A stretch of 64,000 nt of DNA from Pseudomonas sp. CFII64 (GCF_000416235.1 NZ_ATLO01000011.1:1-64000); one strand, 5' to 3'. Positions 46,329-53,775 are shown, numbered from the stretch's first letter. Translations and numbers: made by a program. Notes: generated by a model not told the origin, from the sequence alone.

Positions 46329-46766
46329 TTATGCGGTGGTGTTGACGCCGCCAGACTTGGACATTTCCTTCATCAACTGAGCAGAAACCTGCTGAATAGC
46401 ACCGGTGATGGACGATACCTGGCTCTGAAAGCCCATCACAGCGGTGGTCTTGGCTTCAGGTGTCGGATAGCTGGCGTTCTCGGCGGCCTGCATCTGCTGC
46501 TGGATTTTCTCCAGTTGCTGCTGCAACTCGGCCAGACGCTTGAGCAGATTGGCGGTGGTTACGCTGAGGCCCTCGGAGCTGCTGCCGGAAGCCCCAATTT
46601 CGTTCATGTCGACGTTGACATCGTCCTTCTTATCGCCCTCTTTATCTTCGGCAGCCGCTTGAGTAGCGGTCTGTGCGATCAGGGTTTTCGAGGCTGTAGT
46701 GGCTGCCGCGGCGGTCTGACCGTTGATCAACAGGGAAGACGCTGGAAATCCGATCGAGAGTGACAT
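46329..46766 (-). CDS. Hypothetical protein with central coiled coil
   Basis: A 145-residue protein without signal or membrane segment. An Ala/Thr-rich N terminus is followed by an acidic, lysine-dotted stretch (AEDKEGDKKDDVN), then a glutamine-rich helix (LLKRLAELQQQLEKIQQQMQAAE) likely to form a coiled coil, and another amphipathic helix. I recognise no family. It lies alone between the rbs operon and a YgdI/YgdR lipoprotein. Confidence 0.7.
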   Translation of the reverse strand: MSLSIGFPASSLLINGQTAAAATTASKTLIAQTATQAAAEDKEGDKKDDVNVDMNEIGASGSSSEGLSVTTANLLKRLAELQQQLEKIQQQMQAAENASYPTPEAKTTAVMGFQSQVSSITGAIQQVSAQLMKEMSKSGGVNTTA

Positions 46767-46890
46767 GTTGATTCCTGGTGGGTGAGTACTGCCAGCTACA
46801 TCGGCCGCAACCGCAAACTCTTTACCCTACCAGGACACGATAAAAGCAATCGCGTGCCGGGTCCGGATTGAACCGGGCACGCGCGGCCCC

Positions 46891-47115
46891 TCAATCCTCC
46901 GGTTTGACCGTGGCGACTTCATCGGCGCGCACCTTGATCATCTTTCCAGAGATATCCTCGAACTCATAAAAACCATCCTTGGTCTTGGTCTTCGGCGCGT
47001 CCTTGGTGATGTATTGAGTGCCATCCTGCAGCGTGACGACTGTCGGTGAAGAACAACCGGCCAACACCAGGCAGCCTGCTATTACCGCAGGAAAAGCCCA
47101 AAGTCTGATATTCAT
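46891..47115 (-). CDS. YgdI/YgdR-family lipoprotein
   Basis: A 74-residue lipoprotein: lipobox LVLAGC, then the SH3-like YgdI/YgdR domain (SPTVVTLQDGTQYITKD...GFYEFEDISGKMIKV). AGGAGG precedes the ATG at 47115; the longer frame is not needed. A paralogue of equal length is at 63035-63259. The family's function is unknown. Confidence 0.88.
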   Translation of the reverse strand: MNIRLWAFPAVIAGCLVLAGCSSPTVVTLQDGTQYITKDAPKTKTKDGFYEFEDISGKMIKVRADEVATVKPED

Positions 47116-47290
47116 GTTCCCTCCTTGATTCATTTGCGACCAGCGAGGCAAACCTGCCTGCTGAACTCATCAGATTGATTCAACGGACAATGGTTCGAAT
47201 CTGCCGATAATCCATGGGAAAAGTCGCTATACCGACCGCTTCACCCGCTTGACCCTACAAGAGAGTTGCGAAACAGCGCGCACTGAAATA

Positions 47291-47306
47291 CTGTATGCCC
47301 GTACAG
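47291..47306. promoter_or_regulatory. LexA (SOS) box upstream of the DUF1654-endonuclease pair
   Basis: CTGTATGCCCGTACAG matches the gammaproteobacterial LexA consensus CTGT-N8-ACAG in all eight fixed positions. It lies 20 bp before the GTG start of the DUF1654 gene, where LexA binding would block transcription. The inner bases are less AT-rich than in the best boxes. Confidence 0.75.
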
Positions 47307-47325
47307 CAAATCAGGAATTCTATTC

Positions 47326-47577
47326 GTGGCAAAACAATCTTCAGCAACTCCGGCGACTCCCAGCTCCTACGAACGCCTTGGTGTTCGGGTGCAGAAAATA
47401 ATCAATTCGCCCACCGCCCAAAAAGCCAAGGCCGCCCTGGTGTTTCGTCTGCCGGATGAAATCGAGGACGAGTGGAATCAGATGCTCGAGGAAATTGCCG
47501 AAAACGACAACGTTACGCTCGCCTGGCGGGACGACGGCGGCGTGCAAATATTCTGGACCGTGCCGAAGGAAGACTGA
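47326..47577 (+). CDS. DUF1654 family protein
   Basis: An 83-residue protein, GTG start with AGGAA upstream. The core SYERLGVRVQKIINSPTAQKAKAALVFRL and the C-terminal LAWRDDGGVQIFW are typical of DUF1654, a Pseudomonas family of unknown function. A LexA-type box 20 bp upstream and a nuclease gene four bases downstream suggest a role in the DNA-damage response. Confidence 0.85.
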   Translation: MAKQSSATPATPSSYERLGVRVQKIINSPTAQKAKAALVFRLPDEIEDEWNQMLEEIAENDNVTLAWRDDGGVQIFWTVPKED

Positions 47578-47581
47578 CGGC

Positions 47582-48283
47582 ATGCGGGTTCGACTGTTTA
47601 CCCTGCTGTGTATCACCCTGTTCCTTACTGCTCCGGTCAACGCTTACGCCGATGCGCCCCATACGTTCAGCCAGGCCAAAAAGATCGCCTGGGGCCTTTA
47701 TGCGCCCCAGTCGACCGAGTTCTATTGCGGCTGCAAATACAATGGCAACAAAGTGGACATCGCCGGCTGTGGCTACGTCCCGCGCAAGAACGCCACTCGC
47801 GCCAGACGCATCGAATGGGAGCACATTGTCCCGGCGTGGCAGATCGGGCACCTGCGTCAGTGCTGGCAAAATGGCGGGCGCAGGAACTGCACAAAAAACG
47901 ACGATATCTACAAACAAGCCGAAGCCGACCTGCACAATCTGGTGCCCAGCATCGGCGAGGTAAACGGCGACCGGAATAACTTCAGCTTTGGCTGGCTACC
48001 GGTCAAAACCGGGCAGTACGGCTCCTGTTTGACGCAAGTGGATTTCAAAGCGAAGAAAGTCATGCCACGTCCGTCGATACGCGGGATGATCGCCCGGACT
48101 TATTTCTACATGAGCAAACAGTACAACCTGCGTCTCTCGCGTCAGGACCAACAGCTTTACCAGGCCTGGAACAAGACTTACCCGGTTGAGGGCTGGGAGC
48201 AGCAACGCAACCAGCGCGTCGCCTGCGTCATGGGCCACGGCAATGAGTTCGTCGGCGCTGTGGACCTCAAGCGCTGCGGCTGA
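47582..48283 (+). CDS. endA: Secreted endonuclease I (EndA family)
   Basis: A 233-residue nuclease with a signal peptide (LFTLLCITLFLTAPVNAYA), acting in the periplasm or outside the cell. The catalytic region RIEWEHIVPA and the metal-site LHNLVPSIGEVNGDRNN are intact, and six or more cysteines can form disulfides. Its start is four bases behind the DUF1654 stop, so both genes are probably under the LexA-type box. A terminator follows. Confidence 0.93.
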   Translation: MRVRLFTLLCITLFLTAPVNAYADAPHTFSQAKKIAWGLYAPQSTEFYCGCKYNGNKVDIAGCGYVPRKNATRARRIEWEHIVPAWQIGHLRQCWQNGGRRNCTKNDDIYKQAEADLHNLVPSIGEVNGDRNNFSFGWLPVKTGQYGSCLTQVDFKAKKVMPRPSIRGMIARTYFYMSKQYNLRLSRQDQQLYQAWNKTYPVEGWEQQRNQRVACVMGHGNEFVGAVDLKRCG

Positions 48284-48312
48284 GCCCTGCATGAACCTGC
48301 TCTGAAAAACAC

Positions 48313-48347
48313 AAAAGGCCCGACGCGATAAGGCGCCGGGCCCTTTT
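48313..48347 (+). terminator. Terminator after endA
   Basis: A GC-rich hairpin, AAAAGGCCCG... pairing with ...CGGGCCCTTTT, with one small bulge, flanked by A and T runs. It may also stop transcription of the convergent small gene at 48367. Confidence 0.85.
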
Positions 48348-48366
48348 GCTTGCGCAGAAACGCCGG

Positions 48367-48555
48367 TCAGGCGTTGTCTGCCGCATCCTCTTCAGACTGG
48401 ATACGCAAGGCCCGTTGGATCATTAACTGGGACGCATAGTCAGCAGCCAATTGAGCCGCATCGGCGGGCTCGATAGCACCACGAGTGATCAGCCCGGTCA
48501 GCGCCGAAGCGGCAAACATATCCCAGATATCCTGTTCATCATCCAGCAATGACAT
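48367..48555 (-). CDS. Small acidic hypothetical protein
   Basis: A 62-residue soluble, acidic, alanine-rich protein (MSLLDDEQDIWDMFAASALTGLITRG...). Mostly helical by composition. I do not recognise it; similar short proteins are common in pseudomonads. It converges with endA across a shared terminator. Confidence 0.65.
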   Translation of the reverse strand: MSLLDDEQDIWDMFAASALTGLITRGAIEPADAAQLAADYASQLMIQRALRIQSEEDAADNA

Positions 48556-48952
48556 GTGTAGGCCCTCGTTTGAATTTGAAGCGGCACTGTATCACTCACG
48601 GCCACGCAGATCTTCGTCCAACCCAAACGAATAGACGCTGAAACGCTTAAGTCAATTTCCTGCATCCAAGCGTACCGAAGACAAAACTGGCCTATGGCCG
48701 CTGATCGGACGATGGCTCAAATCGGTACAAATCCGTGTAATTTTTCCTCCTGGGATACTGAAAACGAACTACGTTTGGAGACCTGACCCGCAGTACGATT
48801 CATGGCCGCTTGAAGTTTATTTGCACGCCTGTATCGATCTTGAAATGAAATGGCCACATCCAGAACGCAATGGCAGCTCACTGTGGCAAGTACAACGGAT
48901 GTACCCATTTTTTAAGATTATGTAGCCAATACATCCACAGGCGGAAACGTTG
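48556..48952. other. Lower-GC gap with a start-less open frame
   Basis: This 397-bp stretch is visibly poorer in GC than its surroundings. No normal gene is seen. On the plus strand one frame stays open for 96 codons from 48635 to the TAG ending at 48925, ending in ...WQVQRMYPFFKIM, with no ATG until two thirds through and A/T-rich third positions. It could be the 3' remnant of an imported gene or chance. Confidence 0.35.
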
Positions 48953-49195
48953 ATGACTGACCAAACGGATTTCGAAATTCATTACCAGTTTCGCGGAGAG
49001 CCGCGCCACTTCAACCACCAGGCATGGCATTTGTGCGAGAGCGATGCCTTGCATTTCGCAACCCTGCACGCCGGCGTCTGGAGCGTCAGCGAGAATATTG
49101 CCGCAGGACCGATCCGGCTCGCCATTCTTCACGCCGAAGGCGTAGGTGTGACGGCGGTTCACTGGAAAAAAACGTTCCCGGGCACGCAGATTTAA
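48953..49195 (+). CDS. Small protein, probably DUF6555 family
   Basis: An 80-residue protein (MTDQTDFEIHYQFRGEPRHF...). The pattern FEIxYxxxGEPxxF ... DALHFATLHAG ... VTxVxWKK resembles the DUF6555 family of short Pseudomonas proteins. The function is unknown. The ribosome binding site is weak (GGCGGA). Confidence 0.6.
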   Translation: MTDQTDFEIHYQFRGEPRHFNHQAWHLCESDALHFATLHAGVWSVSENIAAGPIRLAILHAEGVGVTAVHWKKTFPGTQI

Positions 49196-49260
49196 ACAAA
49201 ATGGAATCGCCACTGTCCCAATACCAAGCAGCGCTCATTAACCAGCAACGCGAGGTAAGC

Positions 49261-49515
49261 ATGACAATCGACAAAGCACTTGAAAAAGAAGTACTGACCC
49301 GACTCCTCCACGCTCATCCGAATGGCTTGGGCAAGGAAATCCTGGACAACTACAGGGGGGAGAACGCAGTTGCCGACACCCTTGAGTATCTCCAGCAAAA
49401 CGGTTTGATTCATGACGGCAGCGTGGATGCCGCAGGCAAATCCGGACGTAACCTCAATTACCCTATCAAGCTCAGCTCTTCAGGTGTGAACACCGCGAAA
49501 AGTCTCGAAGCCTGA
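49261..49515 (+). CDS. Small hypothetical protein
   Basis: An 84-residue protein. I start at the ATG at 49261 with GAGG six bases upstream. The sequence (LEKEVLTRLLHAHPNGLGKEILD...VADTLEYLQQNGLIHDGSV) looks like a winged-helix unit: three short helices and a C-terminal beta pair. It may bind DNA, but this is only a fold-level impression. A terminator follows at once. Confidence 0.65.
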   Translation: MTIDKALEKEVLTRLLHAHPNGLGKEILDNYRGENAVADTLEYLQQNGLIHDGSVDAAGKSGRNLNYPIKLSSSGVNTAKSLEA

Positions 49516-49526
49516 CCCAGCTTGTT

Positions 49527-49564
49527 AAAAGACCCGACCTGTTGCCAGGCCGGGTCTTTTTGTT
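49527..49564 (+). terminator. Rho-independent terminator
   Basis: The hairpin AAAAGACCCG...CGGGTCTTTTT has an inner CCTG/CAGG stem and ends in a T run, 12 bp after the small gene's stop. Confidence 0.9.
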
Positions 49565-49582
49565 TGCGGTGTCCCGTCCTTC

Positions 49583-49611
49583 GTGGGAGAGGACTTGTCC
49601 TCGATAAGGCG
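49583..49611. repeat. Single REP-like element
   Basis: GTGGGAG-GACTTGTCC-type sequence with an internal hairpin (GAGGACTTGTCCTC) and an AAGGCG tail, the same pattern as the REP cluster at 60228-60488. It lies between convergent genes, the usual place. Confidence 0.6.
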
Positions 49612-49647
49612 TTGGGGTGCAAACCTGCTCAAGGACTAGACACGGGC

Positions 49648-50439
49648 TTAAATGGCGGGGTATTCGCCGGTACCTTCGGGCCATGGGGTCAGCAATTCAA
49701 ACCCGGTGTCAGTCACCGCCACCATGTGCTCCCATTGCGCTGAAAGCGACAGATCGCGGGTCAGCACGGTCCAGCCATCAGCCAGCACCTTGGTTCCCGG
49801 TTTACCGGCATTGATCATCGGTTCAATGGTGAAGACCATGCCTGGCTTGAGTTTCATACCTTTGCCCTGCGCACCGTAATGGAGGACTTGCGGGTCTTCG
49901 TGATAATTACGGCCAATGCCGTGACCGCAATACTCCCGAACGACGCTGAAGCCTTCACGATGCGCGACCGTTTGGATGGCATTGCCAATGTCGCCCAGGG
50001 TGGCGCCTGGGCGGACGGCATGAATACCCGCCCGCGTTGCTTCGTAGGTGGTTTGCACCAGTCGCTTTGCCAAGGGGCTGACTTCACCCACGAAATACAT
50101 CCGGCTGGTATCGCCGAACCATCCATCCTTGATGACCGCGACATCTATATTGATGATGTCGCCGTCCTTGAGGATATCCGACGCCGACGGAATGCCATGG
50201 CAGACCACTGCGTTGGGCGAAATGCAGGTCGTCTTGGTGAAACCGTGATAACCCACATTCGCCGGAATCACCTTGAGTTCTTTGACAATGTACTCGTTGC
50301 AGATGTCATCCAGTGCCTCGGTGCTGACACCGGCCTTGACGTACGGACCGATCATCGCCAGCACATCGGCAGCGAGCCTTCCGGCGATCCGCAGTTGAAC
50401 CAGATCTTCTTCGGTCTTGATGCTGACTGCGCCACTCAT
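49648..50439 (-). CDS. map: Type I methionine aminopeptidase (accessory copy)
   Basis: Metalloprotease of 263 residues that removes N-terminal methionine from new proteins. All five metal ligands are in place: the two aspartates (NIDVAVIKDGWFGDTSRM), the histidine in CGHGIG, and the glutamates in FTIEPM and QWEHM. It is not next to rpsB-tsf, where the housekeeping map usually stands, so it is probably a second copy. Its start overlaps the ParD-like gene by four bases, which suggests coupled synthesis. Confidence 0.93.
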   Translation of the reverse strand: MSGAVSIKTEEDLVQLRIAGRLAADVLAMIGPYVKAGVSTEALDDICNEYIVKELKVIPANVGYHGFTKTTCISPNAVVCHGIPSASDILKDGDIINIDVAVIKDGWFGDTSRMYFVGEVSPLAKRLVQTTYEATRAGIHAVRPGATLGDIGNAIQTVAHREGFSVVREYCGHGIGRNYHEDPQVLHYGAQGKGMKLKPGMVFTIEPMINAGKPGTKVLADGWTVLTRDLSLSAQWEHMVAVTDTGFELLTPWPEGTGEYPAI

Positions 50440-50690
50440 CGCGAGGCCACCTTAGCGTGTTCGGTAATATCGGAAATATCGCAGCTTTGCGCGCTAAGCA
50501 CGGTGCCACCTGAGTGCTCGGCACGAATGAGCATCTGACAGATCTGGCTGTAATCCAGCGTCGGATGCAACTCGGCCAGCATCCCTATGCGCATCCAGTG
50601 TTCGGCTTGAGCGTTGATGGAGCGGCTCAGCGCGGCGCTGGCCGACCGGATATTGGCATGCATCTGCTCGGAGATTTTTACGAGACCCAT
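50436..50690 (-). CDS. ParD-like antitoxin-family protein
   Basis: An 84-residue protein that matches the ParD_like family: an N-terminal ribbon-helix-helix-like part (MGLVKISEQMHANIRSASAALSRSINAQAEHWMRIGML) and a short C-terminal tail. Such proteins bind DNA as dimers and repress their own operon. It is translationally coupled to a methionine aminopeptidase instead of a classical ParE toxin. A 28-bp near-perfect palindrome 18 bp upstream is its likely operator. Confidence 0.8.
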   Translation of the reverse strand: MGLVKISEQMHANIRSASAALSRSINAQAEHWMRIGMLAELHPTLDYSQICQMLIRAEHSGGTVLSAQSCDISDITEHAKVASR

Positions 50691-50707
50691 GATTCACCTC
50701 AAATGGA

Positions 50708-50735
50708 ATATACGAAGCATATATGTTTCGTATAT
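50708..50735. promoter_or_regulatory. 28-bp palindromic operator before the ParD-like/map operon
   Basis: A near-perfect inverted repeat: 26 of 28 positions are self-complementary. The outer arms are ATATACGAA and TTCGTATAT, and the centre is CATATATG. It ends 18 bp before the ParD-like ATG, so it overlaps the promoter region. This is the layout expected for autoregulation by a ribbon-helix-helix protein; the XRE regulator upstream is an alternative ligand. Confidence 0.8.
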
Positions 50736-50769
50736 CAAAAGGCAACACATGGGCCGCTGAAGCGAGGGA

Positions 50770-51105
50770 TTACTCGGGGACCGGTAGGCATTCAGAAAGG
50801 GACTGCGCCAACTGCCCGATGGCGTCCTGATCGATGAGCGTCAGGTTACGGTAGTGAACGATGACCTCGCGCTCGGCATCATTAAGCGCTTCAGAGCTTA
50901 ACGGTGTACGTCGGCCGGAAAGCAGGTAGAGGATGTCCACCCCTTTTATGCCCAGTGCAGCGAGATAGTCGGAACGCGGCGTTCGCTCGCCACTTTCATA
51001 CTTTCCTTGTGCGTTTGCCTCTACGCCACCGATGGCTGCAAACTGCTGCTGCGAAAGCCCAAGAGACTTCCGCTCTTCTTTCAATCGTGCGCCGAGGTTA
51101 TTCAT
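50770..51105 (-). CDS. XRE-family helix-turn-helix regulator
   Basis: A 111-residue regulator: N-terminal Cro/C1-type helix-turn-helix (ARLKEERKSLGLSQQQFAAIGGVEANAQGKYESGERTP) and a C-terminal helical part without a LexA-like peptidase. It lies 80 bp before the ParD-like/map pair in the same direction and may control it or itself. Similar short regulators occur as stand-alone phage-derived repressors. Confidence 0.85.
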   Translation of the reverse strand: MNNLGARLKEERKSLGLSQQQFAAIGGVEANAQGKYESGERTPRSDYLAALGIKGVDILYLLSGRRTPLSSEALNDAEREVIVHYRNLTLIDQDAIGQLAQSLSECLPVPE

Positions 51106-51321
51106 TAGGGTTTACCTGAAGCGGAATGTCATCCATTACCATACTCCCCATTTGCGTGGGTCGTTGCCTTAATAGAGGGTCAAGTCCCACTATCTCGGTC
51201 TAGCGCGCAGGGAATAGGCTATTTGACGATATAACGCTACAGACCTGATCGACGTATTCTCAGGACGGCGTACAATGCGCAACTTGTCGCAAAAGTACAG
51301 AAGTAGTCGGAGACTCTAATA

Positions 51322-51492
51322 GTGGTGACCTTCCTGCTGGGCTGGTGTGTGTTTTCTATTCTTGGCACCTTGCTGGCGCTTCAGCTGATCCGAAGTGGCA
51401 AAAGAAGCCACACGGAACGCCGAGGCGACTTCGATGCGCAAGCCGAATCCCGTTCGCCTGCAACGAAATCCACCAGCGGATTTCCTCGCTGA
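51322..51492 (+). CDS. Possible small membrane protein
   Basis: A 56-residue frame starting GTG GTG: one hydrophobic segment (VTFLLGWCVFSILGTLLALQL) followed by a basic, serine-rich tail. A single-span microprotein is plausible. GGAG-like bases lie 11 bp upstream. Its stop abuts the stop of the opposite gene at 51493. There is no family support. Confidence 0.4.
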   Translation: MVTFLLGWCVFSILGTLLALQLIRSGKRSHTERRGDFDAQAESRSPATKSTSGFPR

Positions 51493-51690
51493 CTATTCGC
51501 TGGCCAGGCTCGCATAGCGCTCGCCCCCATACTGAGCGTTGGCAATGACCATCGATACCGGCGACTGGCAGGCATTGAATTGACGCAATGCGCTGGCCAG
51601 GGCAAGAAAATCCTCGCGCTGCATTTCATGGATACCGCCCATTGCGACTGCATGATCGGCGGCGACGTTTTCAAATTGCTCCAAGGACAT
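51493..51690 (-). CDS. Small LexA-box-linked protein of unknown function
   Basis: A 65-residue soluble protein (MSLEQFENVAADHAVAMGGIHEMQREDFLALASALRQF...). AAAGGGG stands before the ATG at 51690. A near-ideal LexA box is 20 bp upstream, so it is probably induced by DNA damage. No domain is recognised; the middle is predicted helical by eye. It could be a checkpoint or inhibitor microprotein, but that is speculation. Confidence 0.65.
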   Translation of the reverse strand: MSLEQFENVAADHAVAMGGIHEMQREDFLALASALRQFNACQSPVSMVIANAQYGGERYASLASE

Positions 51691-52050
51691 GGCGAACCCC
51701 TTTCTCGATACTGTTTGAATATACAGTAGTTGCCTCGCGAGCGGAACGCAAGCAGGTGCACGACGAGCGGTCACTTCAACAGATGACCTTGCGACCGCCC
51801 TCCTCCTGACCGGTAATAGCCAATCGTGATCAGCACTGCGCAAGGCATTCAGGATGTCTAAAAATCGCGAACGCGCAAAGGGGTGGTATTACGGAGATAT
51901 CCAGCCTCTAAGCCAGCGTTTCAGGCAAACAGGGCCAAGCAACGCGCTGGCAACAGCATCAGGCAATAACCAGGCAGCAATCGGCTAACGCTCAAGCGTG
52001 GCGACTTTTAAGCTGAACGCTTGCTTAAGAACCGCCATGGAGCATCGCTC
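51691..52050. other. 360-bp gap with LexA box and a doubtful micro-gene
   Basis: Apart from the LexA box, the only candidate is a 44-codon frame at 51854-51988 (plus; MSKNRERAKGWYYGDIQ...), with AAGG eight bases upstream and no recognisable family. The part before 52051 has the short inverted repeat TTAAGC/GCTTAA at 52008-52028. I see no RNA gene. Confidence 0.3.
51710..51727. promoter_or_regulatory. LexA (SOS) box upstream of the 65-residue gene
   Basis: ACTGTTTGAATATACAGT: all eight fixed bases of CTGT-N8-ACAG match, the outer A/T are also paired, and the right half (ATATACAG) equals the Pseudomonas consensus. It begins 20 bp before the start codon of the small gene on the minus strand. 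Confidence 0.85.
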
Positions 52051-52227
52051 ATGAAAACCACAATGACCTTTTTTGCCGCACTGTTGGTCGCTGCCCTGAG
52101 CGCCAGCGCCCTGGCGATGCCTTGCGGGCAAAATCGTCAGACCGAGGAAGTGATGCCGAGCAACAACGAGTGGGTGCGCCTGAATGTTGCCCAGGCGCGA
52201 ACCGTCAGATTGCTGCCAGCAATCTAG
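52051..52227 (+). CDS. Small exported protein
   Basis: A 58-residue protein with a signal peptide (TMTFFAALLVAALSASALA) and a mature chain of about 38 residues, with GGAG nine bases before the ATG. It overlaps the end of the convergent dpkA gene by four bases. The family is unknown; the single mature cysteine argues against a disulfide. Confidence 0.55.
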   Translation: MKTTMTFFAALLVAALSASALAMPCGQNRQTEEVMPSNNEWVRLNVAQARTVRLLPAI

Positions 52228-53255
52228 ACCGCTGCCAGTTGTTCAAGACTCGCCCATTCAGCGCGGGAGATTGCGATGCCATGGGTCAGGGATTTGGCCC
52301 GTTCGGCATAACGCCGGTCGCCGGGCATACGCTCCTGGCCGACGCCATGCATCTGCCTGACCAGCTCTTCACTGCGCTCGGCGAAATGCTGCCCGCTGCC
52401 CTTGTCTGGATCGATGACGATAAACAGCTGGCCCGTCCAGGGAGTCTGGGCGCCGGGATGTTTCGACCAGTCGAACTCGAAGGAAAAATTGCCCCCGGTC
52501 AAGGCCGCGGCCAGTAGCTCAACCATCATCGACAACGCCGAGCCTTTGTAGCCACCGAATGGCAGCAGCGCGCCACCGTCGAGGATCGCCTTGGGATCCT
52601 GGGTCGGCTGACCGGCCCGATCGACGCCCATACCGGCGGGCAACTGGCGCCCTTCCCTTGCCGCGATCTGCACGTCGCCATTGGCGATGGCACTGGTGGC
52701 CAGGTCGAAAACAAGTGGATCACCGCCGGCGCGTGGCGCGGCAAATGCTATCGGGTTGGTGCCGAATAACGGTTTCTGTGCGCCATGGGGTACGACGCAG
52801 GTCATGCTGTTCACCACGCTCAAGGCCACCAGACCTTGCGCGGCAAACGGTTCGACATCGGGCCACAACGCCGCGAAGTGGTGCGAGCTGCGGATCGCAA
52901 GAATCGCAATGCCCGCACTGCGGGCTTTTTCGATCAACAATGGCTGCGCTGCGGCCAGGGCCGGCTGGGCAAAACCGTTGGCTGCATCAACGCGGATGAA
53001 CGCGGCGCCGACGTCTTCGACCACCGGCACCGCCTTGCCGTCCACCCAGCCACTGGCCAGTGACGACAAATAGCCCGGGATACGGAATATTCCGTGGCTG
53101 TGAGATCCATCGCGCTGGGCGCTGGCACAGTTCTGCGACAAGACTTGAGCAACTTCCGGCGAAGTACCGTGGCGCAGGAATATCTGGCGCAACACCTCTG
53201 CCAGTTCGGTAAACGTGACGTGATGCAGGTCGAGACTGTCGCGAGGTGCGGACAT
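52224..53255 (-). CDS. dpkA: Delta1-piperideine-2-carboxylate / pyrroline-2-carboxylate reductase
   Basis: A 343-residue NAD(P)H oxidoreductase of the malate/L-lactate (Ldh) family. The sequence follows the Pseudomonas DpkA closely: NCASAQRDGSHSHG, SHHFAALWPDVEPFA, MTCVVPHGAQKPLFGTNPIAFA and GGALLPFGGYKGSALSMMVELL. DpkA reduces the cyclic imines formed from D-lysine and D-proline in the cytoplasm. The substrate is inferred by resemblance; a generic Ldh-family dehydrogenase is the fallback. Confidence 0.8.
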   Translation of the reverse strand: MSAPRDSLDLHHVTFTELAEVLRQIFLRHGTSPEVAQVLSQNCASAQRDGSHSHGIFRIPGYLSSLASGWVDGKAVPVVEDVGAAFIRVDAANGFAQPALAAAQPLLIEKARSAGIAILAIRSSHHFAALWPDVEPFAAQGLVALSVVNSMTCVVPHGAQKPLFGTNPIAFAAPRAGGDPLVFDLATSAIANGDVQIAAREGRQLPAGMGVDRAGQPTQDPKAILDGGALLPFGGYKGSALSMMVELLAAALTGGNFSFEFDWSKHPGAQTPWTGQLFIVIDPDKGSGQHFAERSEELVRQMHGVGQERMPGDRRYAERAKSLTHGIAISRAEWASLEQLAAV

Positions 53256-53322
53256 CTGAAGCTCCGGTGTCGTTATTGGAAGAGCGGGATTGAGGGACCA
53301 ACGTCGAGATTACTGCTCATCT

Positions 53323-53775
53323 TCAGGCAGGTAAACCGGACTCCCCGGCCAGGTCCAGACGCTTCTGGAAGAAGAATCGCTGATGACCCGGCGGATAATC
53401 GGCCAGTGTTGCGAACTCGGTAAAACCAAGACGGCGGTAGAACTCCGGTGCCTGAAAGTCAAAGGTGTCGAGCCAGATCCCGACGCAGTTTTTTTCCAGC
53501 GCCAGCTCCTCGGCCATTTTCATCAAGCGCGACCCGAGTCCCTGGCCGCGCGCCTGTTCCGGCACCGCCAGCAGTTCGATGAACATCCACCGATAAAGCA
53601 ATTTGCCGGACAGCCCGCCAAGCACTTCATTGCCATTGTCGTCGCGCACCAGCAGTGCAAACTTTTCCGCGCCCGCATCGCCGGCCTGGGAAACATTATA
53701 GGCCCGCAGCGGCGTAAGGATCGCCAGGCATTCCTGTTCCGTGGGGTTCAAGGTCGTTTCGATACTCAGGCCCAT
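53323..53775 (-). CDS. GNAT-family N-acetyltransferase
   Basis: A 150-residue acetyl-CoA-dependent transferase. The acetyl-CoA loop is LLAVPEQARGQGLGSRLMKMAE (Q/RxxGxG/A), and the C terminus has FYRRLGFTEFA. GGAG precedes the ATG at 53775 by eight bases. The substrate is unknown. Confidence 0.88.
   Translation of the reverse strand: MGLSIETTLNPTEQECLAILTPLRAYNVSQAGDAGAEKFALLVRDDNGNEVLGGLSGKLLYRWMFIELLAVPEQARGQGLGSRLMKMAEELALEKNCVGIWLDTFDFQAPEFYRRLGFTEFATLADYPPGHQRFFFQKRLDLAGESGLPA

Noticed and set aside
47180..47215. tRNA-like T loop GGTTCGAATC
   Set aside because: The bases around it do not pair as a T stem and no acceptor or anticodon arm is present.
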